In this document: in pieces, positions 47,997-56,710 of the stretch
Layout: every line of letters begins with the position of its first letter
Numbering within the stretch: position 1 is the stretch's first letter
From: a virus
Virus record (IMG/VR): IMGVR_UViG_3300036827_000134
Coordinates: 1-64,000 of that record
Reading direction: 5' to 3' (one strand)
Length of the DNA stretch: 64,000 bases
The notes under the pieces: model-generated
Databases searched by the model: none
Told to the model about the DNA's origin: nothing
Seen by the model: only the letters and a program-made list of their open reading frames with translations
Made by a program: the position numbers and the translations under genes

Positions 47997-48250
47997 CGGT
48001 GTCGGTCGTCGTCCACGCGCTCGAGGAAATGCGAGCGGTAAGCCGGGCGAAGGTTATCGAGAAAATTGAGCGTGTGCTTGCCGAAGCCAGGGCCGGCGAA
48101 ATCTGTGCTATCGCCATCGCAACCGTTGCGCCCGATCTGGCGACGGGAAGCTGTTTCAGTCTTGGCGATAAAACACTCACAGAGTTGCTTCGAAGTGTTT
48201 GTCTCATGCAGCATCGGATGATCGAGTCCGATCGTGGACCGTTGGACTGA
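47993..48250 (+). CDS. Small helical protein
   Basis: 85 residues from TTG 47993 (or GTG 47999). 'SRAKVIEKIERVLAEARAGE ICAIAIATVAPD' has one helix and one hydrophobic strand. Unknown function. Confidence 0.55.
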   Translation: MTVSVVVHALEEMRAVSRAKVIEKIERVLAEARAGEICAIAIATVAPDLATGSCFSLGDKTLTELLRSVCLMQHRMIESDRGPLD

Positions 48251-48300
48251 TGGCCGTCATCACCACTGGCAACGCGCCAGCAGCACTCGGAGGGGGAAGA

Positions 48301-48522
48301 ATGGCGAAATTGACGACGAAGGCTCGCAAGGCGATCGCGCCGAAAAACTTCGCGCTGCCGGGCGGTAGTTATCCGATCGAAGACGCCAGCCACGCGCGCA
48401 ACGCGCTCGCCCGCGTATCGCAACACGGGACGTCGGCAGAAAAGGCCACCGTCCGCCGCAAGGTGCATGCCAAGTACCCTGGTATCGGGTCGCACGCACA
48501 CCATCCGCCCGCCCATCGTTGA
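48301..48522 (+). CDS. DUF6582-like small phage protein
   Basis: 73 residues from ATG 48301, which has a strong GGAGGGGG site. 'KARKAIAPKNFALPGGSYPI EDASHARNALARVSQHGTSA EKATVRRKVHAKYPGI' matches a short module common in phages and some capsid-maturation proteins ('FALP....YP..D..HARNALARV..HG'). Function not established. Confidence 0.72.
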   Translation: MAKLTTKARKAIAPKNFALPGGSYPIEDASHARNALARVSQHGTSAEKATVRRKVHAKYPGIGSHAHHPPAHR

Positions 48523-48761
48523 TTGTCGGTTGGGTTGAGAAGACCACCGGCGGCCTCCGGATCTTCGAGTCACAACGCGGACGTTATTTCCGCGATCCGG
48601 TGCGCGCCCGAGCCCGCGAAACCGTCACCTGGAAACGAAACTGCCGGCGCAGCTCGGCCGGACAGCGGCGTGAACCCTACCTCGCGGTCCACCAGCATCT
48701 GGATTTCGCACTGCCGCGTGCCATAAGGATCACCCTTCACGAGCCTGATGGAGCGGCATGA
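48519..48761 (+). CDS. Short hypothetical protein beside HNH insertion
   Basis: 80 residues from TTG 48519. Basic ('RDPVRARARETVTWKRNCRR SS'). It ends one base before the stop of the convergent HNH gene, so it may be the truncated remainder of a longer gene that the element interrupted. Weakly supported. Confidence 0.4.
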   Translation: MIVGWVEKTTGGLRIFESQRGRYFRDPVRARARETVTWKRNCRRSSAGQRREPYLAVHQHLDFALPRAIRITLHEPDGAA

Positions 48762-48762
48762 T

Positions 48763-49329
48763 TCACTCCGGAGGACAATAAAACTCACCGTGGAATAGCT
48801 TCGCCGCCGCTTGGTACGCTTCGGATGCTCCATCAGAAGTCTCGAAACTTCCGAGCCAATGCTTTTCGCCGCCCACCATGATCTGCGCCCGAAACAGCTG
48901 ACCTGACCGCCATACTCCTCTTGGAAGGCCGCTCGCTTTATTCCTGATACCGATCGTGTTCACGCGATTCTGCGCCCTGGTCGCTTCCCTCAGATTTTTC
49001 CATGAATTATCCAATCCGTCTGTGTTTCTATGGTCGACCACAAAAGGCTCAGTGCCGGTCACCAATTTCCAAATCAATCGGTGTTGTAAGATGTGACTCC
49101 GGAAGACCATGCCGTCGGTCAGACAGAGCACCCAATATTGAATGTTGCCGCTCTGATAAATGCGTCCAACCCGGCGTCCGGGAGGGTTCATTGCTTTCCA
49201 GACCCCAAACGCTTTGCGTGACCTGAAGTCGCTATCAGGTCTTGGGCGGCAAAACAGTTCACCAGAAAAGGAGTTGTAATCGAAGAGTTGCCGCAAACGC
49301 TCTTGCGATGGTAACGCTCGGATAGTCAC
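48763..49329 (-). CDS. HNH/AP2 homing endonuclease next to terL
   Basis: 188 residues. HNH core: 'HRLIWKLVTGTEPFVVDHRN TDGLDNSWKNLREAT'. AP2-like end: 'GLPRGVWRSGQLFRAQIMVG' and 'HWLGSFETSDGASEAYQAAA'. It is oriented against the large terminase gene and fills the space directly upstream of it, the classic location for a homing element targeting terminase. Confidence 0.9.
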   Translation of the reverse strand: MTIRALPSQERLRQLFDYNSFSGELFCRPRPDSDFRSRKAFGVWKAMNPPGRRVGRIYQSGNIQYWVLCLTDGMVFRSHILQHRLIWKLVTGTEPFVVDHRNTDGLDNSWKNLREATRAQNRVNTIGIRNKASGLPRGVWRSGQLFRAQIMVGGEKHWLGSFETSDGASEAYQAAAKLFHGEFYCPPE

Positions 49330-49405
49330 GGCGATCTCCTGAGGATCGTTGTTGGTCAGGGCGGCGCGGGCGCTGCGAACGTCTGCGTCTGTCCGAACCT
49401 ACTGG

Positions 49406-50890
49406 ATGGAGGCCGCGATTCCAATCTACTCCTGTATCGGAATGCCGACAATTCAGGCGTTCATGAACTCAGACGCCTTCATTCGCGGTCTGATGGGTCC
49501 TTGGGGATCGGGCAAGACTTCGGCCTGCATAATGGAACTGGCTCAGCGTGGATTAGCGCAGGCGCCGGGGCCAGATGGAGTTCGTCGGACCCGTTTCGCC
49601 GCAATCCGAAATACTGCAAAGCAACTGGAAGATTCCACCGAGCGCAGCTTTCTGCAATGGTTCCCGCCCTACCAGTTCGGCGAATGGATCCCGTCCAAGC
49701 ACAACTATATCATCAAGGCTCTCCGGGCGCCTGGCGATGACAGGAGCGCGGAAATCGAAGTAAATTTCCGAGCGCTGGATCGTCCCGATCAGTTGGGCGA
49801 CCTCTTGTCGGTCGAGTACACCGCTGGTTGGATACATGAAGGCCGCGAAGTGTCATGGCCCGTGATTGACGCAGTTACTGGTCGCGTCGGTCGGTTCCCA
49901 GCCCGCAAGGATGGCGGCTGCACATGGTCCGGCGTGTTCAGCGACACCAATCCGCCCGACGTCGATTCAGACTGGCACAAATTTTTCGAGGAGACCGACC
50001 ACAGCGAGTCTGTCGCCGAACTTGCGAAGGTGGTTCCGGGCGTTACCGTGGACAATTTTTGCCAGATATTCAGGCAACCATCCGGCCGAGCGCCGAACGC
50101 AGAAAACCTCGGTAATTTGCCTGTTGGATATTATCAGCGGCTCGCGATTGGTAAGTCGCCGGAATGGATCAAGGTAAACATCGATGCTCAGTACGGTTTC
50201 GTAACTGACGGAAAAGCGGTATGGCCAGAGTATTCCGACCAGTTACATTGCCCTGTTGAGAAAGAAAGATGGCCTAAGCCAGTGTTAAATCTCCCTATAG
50301 TTAGGAGTTGGGATTTTGGTCTTACTCCAGCTTGTGTATTTAGTCAGATAACAGGAAAGGGCCAGTGGATTATATTCGATGAACTTGTAGCTACTTCAAT
50401 GGGTGCTGATAAGTTCTCCGATGAGGTTCTTGAGCACAGCGCCAGGTACTATAACCGCGGCGATTTCTGGGATATCGGCGATCCAGCCGGGATGCAGCGC
50501 TCTCAGACTGACGAAACGACTTGCTTTCAGATCCTTCATGGGAAAAATATTGCGATCGAGGCGGCGTTGCAAACCCTCGAGATACGACTTGAAAGTGTGC
50601 GAAAACCGCTGCGCACTCTGGTGGACGGCCGACCGCAATTCGTGCTTCATCCGCGATGCCAGAAGTTGCGGAGAGCAATGCTTGGCGGCTATCATTTTCG
50701 CCGAATGAAAATAAGCGGCGAAAGATATACATCATCTCCGGAAAAAGACTCCCACAGCCATGTGGCTGACGCGTTAGGTTACGCAGGTACAAGACTTTTT
50801 GGTGGGGCTCTTTTCAACCCAAGAGGTAGCGTTCGTCACGAAGCAACTGCTTCTGGTGAAGCTGGGCGCAGCCGTATAACTGGGTATTGA
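49406..50890 (+). CDS. terL: Terminase large subunit
   Basis: 494 residues from ATG 49406; TTG 49349 and ATG 49442 are alternatives and none has a clear ribosome site. Walker A 'GLMGPWGSGKTSACIMEL' lies near residue 30. A hydrophobic-acidic Walker B-like segment 'SVEYTAGWIHEGREVSW' comes after it. The nuclease domain begins 'PIVRSWDFGLTPACVF' with its first Asp and ends '...KDSHSHVADALGYA', the second metal site. It pumps DNA into the head with the small subunit encoded at 38980. Confidence 0.88.
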   Translation: MEAAIPIYSCIGMPTIQAFMNSDAFIRGLMGPWGSGKTSACIMELAQRGLAQAPGPDGVRRTRFAAIRNTAKQLEDSTERSFLQWFPPYQFGEWIPSKHNYIIKALRAPGDDRSAEIEVNFRALDRPDQLGDLLSVEYTAGWIHEGREVSWPVIDAVTGRVGRFPARKDGGCTWSGVFSDTNPPDVDSDWHKFFEETDHSESVAELAKVVPGVTVDNFCQIFRQPSGRAPNAENLGNLPVGYYQRLAIGKSPEWIKVNIDAQYGFVTDGKAVWPEYSDQLHCPVEKERWPKPVLNLPIVRSWDFGLTPACVFSQITGKGQWIIFDELVATSMGADKFSDEVLEHSARYYNRGDFWDIGDPAGMQRSQTDETTCFQILHGKNIAIEAALQTLEIRLESVRKPLRTLVDGRPQFVLHPRCQKLRRAMLGGYHFRRMKISGERYTSSPEKDSHSHVADALGYAGTRLFGGALFNPRGSVRHEATASGEAGRSRITGY

Positions 50891-50899
50891 GGTATCGTA

Positions 50900-51178
50900 A
50901 TGACAGACACCGAACACTGGCCGAAATACCAAAGCCACAAGGTCGTGCGCGCGGCGAAGATCGTTGCGATCCACGACGATGGCGAAGGTCCTGATTTCCT
51001 GTGGGTCGATCCCGGCACCGGGACGCTTGAGCGGTTCATCCCGACCGAACCGGCGATGATGGGCCGCGCCCAGGTCGGCGGCTACGCTGTGGCGTACGAC
51101 AACGACTTTCTCAGTGTGTCGCCTAAAGCACCGTTCGAAGAGGGTTACGTCCTGGCGGAGGAAGATGATGATGGATGA
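50900..51178 (+). CDS. Hypothetical protein after terL
   Basis: 92 residues: 'KYQSHKVVRAAKIVAIHDDG EGPDFLWVDPG', 'VGGYAVAYDNDFLSVSPKAP FEEGYV'. A small beta-rich protein often seen in phage head regions ('VGGYLVVYDDGYRSWSP..FE.GY' type). Role unknown. Confidence 0.65.
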   Translation: MTDTEHWPKYQSHKVVRAAKIVAIHDDGEGPDFLWVDPGTGTLERFIPTEPAMMGRAQVGGYAVAYDNDFLSVSPKAPFEEGYVLAEEDDDG

Positions 51179-51497
51179 TCACAATCCGAACGAAGAGGGA
51201 TTAGGTGGCGTCGAACCACCGATCGACCTGTCGAGCCTGCAACCGGTCCGGATTGTGGTTCCTAAGATCGCCCGCGCCTGCGTGGCCTGCACAAGTTCGG
51301 CGACCGAAGGCCGCGATCTCGTTTGCCGGCGTAATCCGCCGCAAGTGACGTTTTTGATCGTGCCCGGTCCGGTCACTATGGTGCCGGGCCCCGGCGGAAG
51401 AGCGCAACCGCAGCAGGCGATGCAGGCGGTCCCGCATACGGCGTTCCCGGTCATGCGTCCGGATCAGTGGTGCGGTATGTTCGAGCAGAAGAGGTGA
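51171..51497 (+). CDS. Small Cys-rich head-region protein
   Basis: 108 residues from ATG 51171. 'CVACTSSATEGRDLVCRRNP PQVTFLI' and 'FPVMRPDQWCGMFE' match a common phage zinc-type module ending 'P...P..WCG.F'. The middle is Pro/Gly/Gln-rich. Overlaps its neighbour slightly. Confidence 0.65.
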   Translation: MDDHNPNEEGLGGVEPPIDLSSLQPVRIVVPKIARACVACTSSATEGRDLVCRRNPPQVTFLIVPGPVTMVPGPGGRAQPQQAMQAVPHTAFPVMRPDQWCGMFEQKR

Positions 51498-51517
51498 CCT
51501 CGGTCAAAGAGATGATC

Positions 51518-51943
51518 ATGGCTCATAGTCCGAACGCGGTGCGCCTGCTCAACGCCGCGACCACCGGCGACCTGACGTTCGACGATCCGGTTTCGGATAT
51601 GATCAAATTCGATCGGTTCCCACCCGAGCTCAGGTTCCGGATCGCGACCAACAACACCAAACTTTCCGCCGGCGCGTTCGAGAAGCATGTCGCATGGGCT
51701 GACCGTCAGGGTCTCGGTCCCGGCCGGACGATCGCCAAAATCAACGAATTCGAGAAAAACGAGATCGCTGTCTTTGCCGGGCAATATCGCGGCCGGTACG
51801 GTTCGGTGCTGCCGCACATCGCTGCCGGCGCATCGGTCCAGCGTTACGGGCCGCTCGGTGCGAGTAAGCACCCGGCCAGGTTGGTTGGTCGACCGATTTA
51901 CCGCAAACCATGGCGACCGCGTCGCCGGCGAAGGGCAGCATGA
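51518..51943 (+). CDS. Hypothetical protein upstream of portal
   Basis: 141 residues from ATG 51518. Helical centre 'ELRFRIATNNTKLSAGAFEK HVAWADRQG', basic C-terminus 'YRKPWRPRRRRRAA'. Its stop overlaps the portal start (ATGA). A head-assembly role is inferred from position. Confidence 0.55.
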   Translation: MAHSPNAVRLLNAATTGDLTFDDPVSDMIKFDRFPPELRFRIATNNTKLSAGAFEKHVAWADRQGLGPGRTIAKINEFEKNEIAVFAGQYRGRYGSVLPHIAAGASVQRYGPLGASKHPARLVGRPIYRKPWRPRRRRRAA

Positions 51944-54333
51944 GCGCAACCGTCCCACAGTCGCCGCCGAACGGCATCGCCGCGTTGGCCAACGGCGTCA
52001 ACGGCAGCCTGGATCCGATCGCACTGGCGCGTCGCATGATGCCGCCGCCGGAGGATGACACTGACGAGGATGCCGAACCGCCGAGGGAAAGTCTCCGGGC
52101 ACAACTGGAACGCTGGGCGAAGTCGACCAATGTCGCCGAGGAACCGGACGTCGCCGATTTGCTGATGGAGATCGCCGCGCGCGTGCGGAGCGATTACGAC
52201 CTGGACGAGAACTCTCGGGCGGACTGGAAGACCAAATACCGCCAATGGCTCGATTTCGCGCTGCAGATCGCGCAGCAGAAGACTTATCCATGGCCAGGCG
52301 CTTCGAACGTTATCTATCCGCTGATGACGGTCGCCGCGATCCAGTTCGCTGCCAGAGCGTACCCGGCAATCATTCGCGACCGCGATGTGGTCAAGGGCCG
52401 CGTGGTCGGTCGCGACGATGGCGTTCCGAACCCGGCTTACGCGCAGTGGATCCAGCAGCAGGCCGCGGCCGCCGCAGCACAACAGCAGACCCCGCACGGT
52501 CCGGGTATGCCGCCGCCCGGCGCGGTGATGCCGGGCATGGGACCGGCGAGTACCGGCCAACCGCAACCGCCGCCGCGGCAATGGCTCGAGGAACCGGGGG
52601 CGAAGCTGAAACGGGCGATCGCCATCGGCCGGCACATGTCCTGGCAGCTGCTCAGCGAGCAAGAGGAGTGGGAACCGCAGACCGATACGATGCTGGTCGC
52701 GCTGCCGATCGTTGGCACCTATTTCCGAAAGACCTATTACGATCCGGCAATGCGACGGAACGTGTCCGAAACCGTCGATGCGATGGCGCTGTGCGTGAAC
52801 TATTACGCCAAGTCGTTCGAGACAGCGCCAAGACAAACCGAGCTGATCCGGATGTATCCGGAGGAGATAGAGACTGCGATCAGATCCGGTCTGTTCATTG
52901 ATTACGACGGCGAGGGCGCAAAGGCCTATGGTCGCGACCAGGGTGTATCGACACAAAGCACCGAACAGAAAAACGATCCAAACCAGCAGCAGGATGAGGA
53001 CGCCGGCACCACGTTCCTGGAGCAGCACCGGCGCTGGGATCTGGATGGCGACGGGTATCCCGAGCCCTGGATCGTCACTGTGGCTCGCGACTCGGGAAAA
53101 CTCGCGCGCATCCGTGCCGGCTACGATATGGATGGCGTGCACTGGACCGACGACGACCGGGTGCGGAAGATCGACCGGATCGTGGTCTATACCAAATACG
53201 GCTTCGTGCCGTCACCCGATTCGAAGGTTTACGATCTCGGCTTCGGGCACCTGCTGTTCCCGATCAACGAGGCGATCAACACCACGCTCAACCAGATGTT
53301 CGATGCCGGATCGCTGCAAAACGTCGGCGGCGGTTTCATCGGATCCGGTCTGTCGGTCAACACCGGCGCGCTGCGCTTCGCGATGGGTGAGTACAAGCCC
53401 GTCAACGTGATGGGCGGCACGATTCGCGACAACGTGTTCCCGATCCCGTTCCCCGGACCCAGCCAGGTGCTGATGCAGCTACTGACGTTCCTGGTTGAGG
53501 CCGGCGAGCGGGTTGCCGCGGTCAAAGATGTCATGACCGGCGACATGCCCGGCGATAACACCTCCGGCATCACCACGCTGGCGGTGATCGAACAGGGACT
53601 GAAGGTCTTCAGTGCGATCTATAAGCGGATTTACCGCTCGCTCGGGTACGAGTTCAAGAAACTCTACCGCCTCAATCGCATCTATGGTGCCGAGGAGATG
53701 GAATACGAAGGCGGCGACGCGTGGTCGATGGTCAAGCGGTCCGATTACGAAGAAGGCGCCGGCGTCGAACCGGTCAGCGACCCGCAGATGGTCACCGACA
53801 TGCAGCGGCTCGGCCGTGCTCAGTTCATGCTGGGTTTCAAGGACGACCCCCGGGTCAAAGGGGGCAAGGTGATCCTCGGCGCGTGGCAGGCAGCGATGAT
53901 CCCGGACGCCGAAAGCTACATGAACGAGACGCCGCCACCGCCGGATCCGAAGAACCTCCTGAAGAGTCGGGAACTCGACATCCGCGAGAAGCGTGAGATG
54001 ATCGACCTGATGCTGCGCGAGCAAAAAGACAAAGCGCTGATCGTGAGAGAAATCGCGCAAGCGACATTGTTCCTCGCTCAGGTCAGGAAACTTGACAATG
54101 ACGCACAATTGGGATGGGTTGAGGCCCACCTTCAAAGGATGAGGGACCAATTGGATGCCGTTAGCGCCCTATCAGCCGCAGGTCCGGATCACAGCGACTC
54201 TGGAACCGGGGCAGGTGGCGGTTCCCCAACTCCTGACGGAACTCTCGGTGGAGCAGTGGGCGCTATGGCGCCGCCACCCGGTCTCGGACCTCCTCCTGGC
54301 GCGGTACCTCCCGGACTGGCGGGGGGCGCTTGA
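51940..54333 (+). CDS. Portal protein
   Basis: 797 residues from ATG 51940 (ATGA overlap; an in-frame ATG at 51910 is less likely). Large podovirus-type portal. 'WPGASNVIYPLMTVAAIQFA ARAYPAII' and 'VKDVMTGDMPGDNTSGITTL AVIEQGLKVFSAIYKRIYRS LG' are conserved portal segments. A Pro/Gly/Gln-rich insertion occupies about 175-220. The C-terminal 60 residues are low-complexity and overlap a second gene in another frame. It forms the dodecameric DNA gate at one head vertex. Confidence 0.87.
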   Translation: MSATVPQSPPNGIAALANGVNGSLDPIALARRMMPPPEDDTDEDAEPPRESLRAQLERWAKSTNVAEEPDVADLLMEIAARVRSDYDLDENSRADWKTKYRQWLDFALQIAQQKTYPWPGASNVIYPLMTVAAIQFAARAYPAIIRDRDVVKGRVVGRDDGVPNPAYAQWIQQQAAAAAAQQQTPHGPGMPPPGAVMPGMGPASTGQPQPPPRQWLEEPGAKLKRAIAIGRHMSWQLLSEQEEWEPQTDTMLVALPIVGTYFRKTYYDPAMRRNVSETVDAMALCVNYYAKSFETAPRQTELIRMYPEEIETAIRSGLFIDYDGEGAKAYGRDQGVSTQSTEQKNDPNQQQDEDAGTTFLEQHRRWDLDGDGYPEPWIVTVARDSGKLARIRAGYDMDGVHWTDDDRVRKIDRIVVYTKYGFVPSPDSKVYDLGFGHLLFPINEAINTTLNQMFDAGSLQNVGGGFIGSGLSVNTGALRFAMGEYKPVNVMGGTIRDNVFPIPFPGPSQVLMQLLTFLVEAGERVAAVKDVMTGDMPGDNTSGITTLAVIEQGLKVFSAIYKRIYRSLGYEFKKLYRLNRIYGAEEMEYEGGDAWSMVKRSDYEEGAGVEPVSDPQMVTDMQRLGRAQFMLGFKDDPRVKGGKVILGAWQAAMIPDAESYMNETPPPPDPKNLLKSRELDIREKREMIDLMLREQKDKALIVREIAQATLFLAQVRKLDNDAQLGWVEAHLQRMRDQLDAVSALSAAGPDHSDSGTGAGGGSPTPDGTLGGAVGAMAPPPGLGPPPGAVPPGLAGGA

Positions 54334-54535
54334 GCGACAGGCGTTGGACGGCTGGATCGGTGGCAAACTGACCTTGCAGGCAGAGCAAGAGGCCCGCGGT
54401 TACCTGCTCGGCGCACACATGATCGAAAATCTCGCTCTGGATCAGGTGCGCACCTTTTACGGTCTCGAAACGCTACGCGACCAGGAAGAGCGCAAGAAAC
54501 TGTTGCAGCGACCGTCGCGCGCGCAGGGTTACTGA
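54155..54535 (+). CDS. Small head protein overlapping the portal gene
   Basis: 126 residues from ATG 54155, overlapping the portal reading frame by 179 bases. 'LSVEQWALWRRHPVSDLLLA RYLPDWRGALERQALDGWIG GKLTLQAEQEARGYLLGAHM IENL' is ordered helical sequence. The portal frame here is low-complexity, so this frame carries the constrained sequence. Function unknown. Confidence 0.65.
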   Translation: MPLAPYQPQVRITATLEPGQVAVPQLLTELSVEQWALWRRHPVSDLLLARYLPDWRGALERQALDGWIGGKLTLQAEQEARGYLLGAHMIENLALDQVRTFYGLETLRDQEERKKLLQRPSRAQGY

Positions 54536-54990
54536 TGACCGCAGCGGAAGCAATCGATGCCGCCGAGGCTTTGTTCGCGAACGTGCATCGCGAGGTCGGT
54601 TATCCGACGCCGTACGAGAACCAGGCCGGTAAGGCGATCGGCGACGGACCGCGCGATATGATGTGCGCGCCCAATGGCGAAACTTATGACACCGTCACGA
54701 GTTTCGGGATCAATGAAAATCTTGCGCATGGGCCGGTGCTGTTCGTCTCCGAAGGTCTGGCGATGCAATGGTGGTTCGACGAAGTGCGCGACTATCAGAA
54801 GGCGACCGGTGCGCAACATCTCTATTGGTGCCACGAACCGAAGTTTGTATCAGCGACGTTCCTGACGATGGATCAGGGTGGGTTGATGCGCACGCAAAAC
54901 CCGATGGCTGAGATCCCGCAGATCGAACTGGGCTTCGTCACTTCGAAACTGCTGATCTCGAAGATCGGTCCCGACGGAAAGGAAACCTGA
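54535..54990 (+). CDS. Hypothetical head-region protein
   Basis: 151 residues (TGATG overlap). The second half 'HLYWCHEPKFVSATFLTMDQ ...GFVTSKLLISKIGP' is beta-rich. It precedes the GroES-like gene with a one-base stop/start overlap. Unknown function. Confidence 0.6.
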   Translation: MTAAEAIDAAEALFANVHREVGYPTPYENQAGKAIGDGPRDMMCAPNGETYDTVTSFGINENLAHGPVLFVSEGLAMQWWFDEVRDYQKATGAQHLYWCHEPKFVSATFLTMDQGGLMRTQNPMAEIPQIELGFVTSKLLISKIGPDGKET

Positions 54991-55439
54991 TGAGCGACAC
55001 TGATGAGATCGCAGCCGGCCGTCAGGTCTACATTCAGACCCAGTTCGGTTCGTACGGCATGGTGCAATGGACTGGCCGGAACACCTCGGGCATGCGCGCG
55101 CTGTGCGACAAGGTGATCGTGTTGCCGGATCAGGCGCCCGATATCACGCAAGGCGGCATCATCGTTCCGGAAATGGCGCAGGAGCACCAGGGTCACGCGG
55201 CAACGACCGGCGTTCTGGTCTCGGTCGGACCGCAGGCCTTCGCCTGGGATACTCACGGCATGCACCGATGGGAAGGCGAAAAACCAAAGGCCGGCGACCG
55301 GGTTTACTTCCAGAAATATGCCGGTCAGGAGCATATCGGCAAGGACGGCCTGATGTACCGGATCATGGAATATCGGGCAATCGGCGCCGGCGAGGAGATC
55401 GACCAACCAGCGGAGGAATCGGACAATGCCGTTGCATGA
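54990..55439 (+). CDS. GroES-like co-chaperonin
   Basis: 149 residues. 'ALCDKVIVLPDQAPDITQGG IIVPEMAQEHQGHAATTGVL VSVGPQAF' and 'KAGDRVYFQKYAGQEHI' follow the cpn10 fold: N-terminal strand, mobile-loop region 'ITQGGIIVP', and the 'G.VVA.G...GD.V.F....G' core. About 45 extra N-terminal residues are present. A phage co-chaperonin would cap host GroEL to fold capsid protein, as T4 gp31 does (known). It is adjacent to scaffold and capsid genes. Confidence 0.85.
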   Translation: MSDTDEIAAGRQVYIQTQFGSYGMVQWTGRNTSGMRALCDKVIVLPDQAPDITQGGIIVPEMAQEHQGHAATTGVLVSVGPQAFAWDTHGMHRWEGEKPKAGDRVYFQKYAGQEHIGKDGLMYRIMEYRAIGAGEEIDQPAEESDNAVA

Positions 55440-55668
55440 AGGATTGCCGGTCGCCGGCTATCAACCTCAACCCGAAGATCGCGTCGCTGTGGTGAACGGG
55501 CACAAAGAGTCCGAGGAACGCATACTTCGGCATATCGAGGTGCTGGTCGCGAGCGAGTACATCAATCCACGCTGGGCTGCGATTGCGAAGACGCATTTTG
55601 AAGAGGGGTTCATGGCACTCAATCGCGCGGTGTTTCAGCCGAGTCGTGTGAAGCTACCGGAGGACTGA
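55426..55668 (+). CDS. Acb2/Tad1-like anti-CBASS helical protein (candidate)
   Basis: 80 residues. The C-terminal half 'ILRHIEVLVASEYINPRWAA IAKTHFEEGFMALNRAVFQP' matches the helical-hairpin pattern 'I..L......D.RW.AI..T....GFMAL.RAV..P' of the Acb2-type domain. Acb2 proteins sequester cyclic oligonucleotides and block CBASS defence (known family function). The residue match is from memory, so the call is tentative. It overlaps the GroES-like gene by 14 bases and sits in the head operon. Confidence 0.55.
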   Translation: MPLHEGLPVAGYQPQPEDRVAVVNGHKESEERILRHIEVLVASEYINPRWAAIAKTHFEEGFMALNRAVFQPSRVKLPED

Positions 55669-55672
55669 ACAA

Positions 55673-56710
55673 ATGTCGGGGGCACAAACGCAGCTGGTTG
55701 ACCGGGAAGATCCGCCCCGGACGGAGGTCGACGGCGTCAATCCGGAAACCGAACGGATCGCCCGACTGAATGGCTGGAAACCGCGGAGCGAACTGCCGGC
55801 CAATTTCGACGATTCGCGTTGGATCCCTGCCGACGTCTTTGTTGCGCGCGGCCTCGAAGTTCCGGCGATCCTCGCCAACCGCAACAAGGCATTGACCGCC
55901 AAGGTCGATGATATGCAGCGGGAATTCGCGGAGTCGCAGCGCTTGTCGAGTGAAAAACTCGACGCGGCGGTGGAGACGATCAATGGCCTGACCACGATGG
56001 TCCGCACCTCCGAGCAGCGGGCGTACGAACGCGCGCGCCGCGAACTCAAGGAGGACATGGAGAGGGCTGTCGAAACCGGCGACACCGCGACATGGCGACG
56101 GCTCGATCTGCAGCGTGAGGAACTTGAAAATAACAAACCGCCGCCGACGCCCGTTCGCGCCACCACGACGACGACAACGACCGCGCAGCCATCGCAGCAG
56201 CAGCAGCGCAACGGCAATCTTGACCCGGCAGTGCAGCGGTTCTTCGCCGACAATCGATGGTACGATCCGGAGCGTAAGCGGGATGATCGCGACGATGAAA
56301 TGATGGCGTTCGCCGATACGATCCACAACGGATTGCGAACCACGCGGCCCGACCTGTCGATGGAACAGAACCTTGGTTTCGTCGTGATGGAGGTCAAGAA
56401 TCGCTTCCCGGATCGCTTTGGCGGCCAGCGGACTACCACCGCTGATCCGGACCCCGCCGCCCGGCAGAACAACAATAACGGCGGCGGTGGTGGCGATCGG
56501 CGCAACGATCCGCCGGCGGTGACACCCAGTTCCGGCAGCCCCGGACCGAGACGCAACACCAACCGGTTCACCTTTGACACGATGCCGCAGATCTCGAAGG
56601 ACAATTACGCTCGTTATGCCAAGGTGCTCGAAGGCAAAGGGAAGCCCTTGACCAAAGAGGAATGGGCGACCGATTACTGGGCGCAGTACCAGGACGATGG
56701 GAATCCCTGA
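55673..56710 (+). CDS. Scaffold / capsid assembly protein
   Basis: 345 residues, very hydrophilic. A coiled coil spans about 75-160 ('KVDDMQREFAESQRLSSEKL', 'EQRAYERARRELKEDMERAV'). A Thr/Gln linker, a helical part 'LDPAVQRFFADNRWYD', an Asn/Gly-rich linker (265-285) and a basic C-terminal helix 'ISKDNYARYAKVLEGKGKPL' follow. This is the composition and position expected of a scaffolding protein that guides the capsid protein encoded at 58440. Confidence 0.75.
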   Translation: MSGAQTQLVDREDPPRTEVDGVNPETERIARLNGWKPRSELPANFDDSRWIPADVFVARGLEVPAILANRNKALTAKVDDMQREFAESQRLSSEKLDAAVETINGLTTMVRTSEQRAYERARRELKEDMERAVETGDTATWRRLDLQREELENNKPPPTPVRATTTTTTTAQPSQQQQRNGNLDPAVQRFFADNRWYDPERKRDDRDDEMMAFADTIHNGLRTTRPDLSMEQNLGFVVMEVKNRFPDRFGGQRTTTADPDPAARQNNNNGGGGGDRRNDPPAVTPSSGSPGPRRNTNRFTFDTMPQISKDNYARYAKVLEGKGKPLTKEEWATDYWAQYQDDGNP

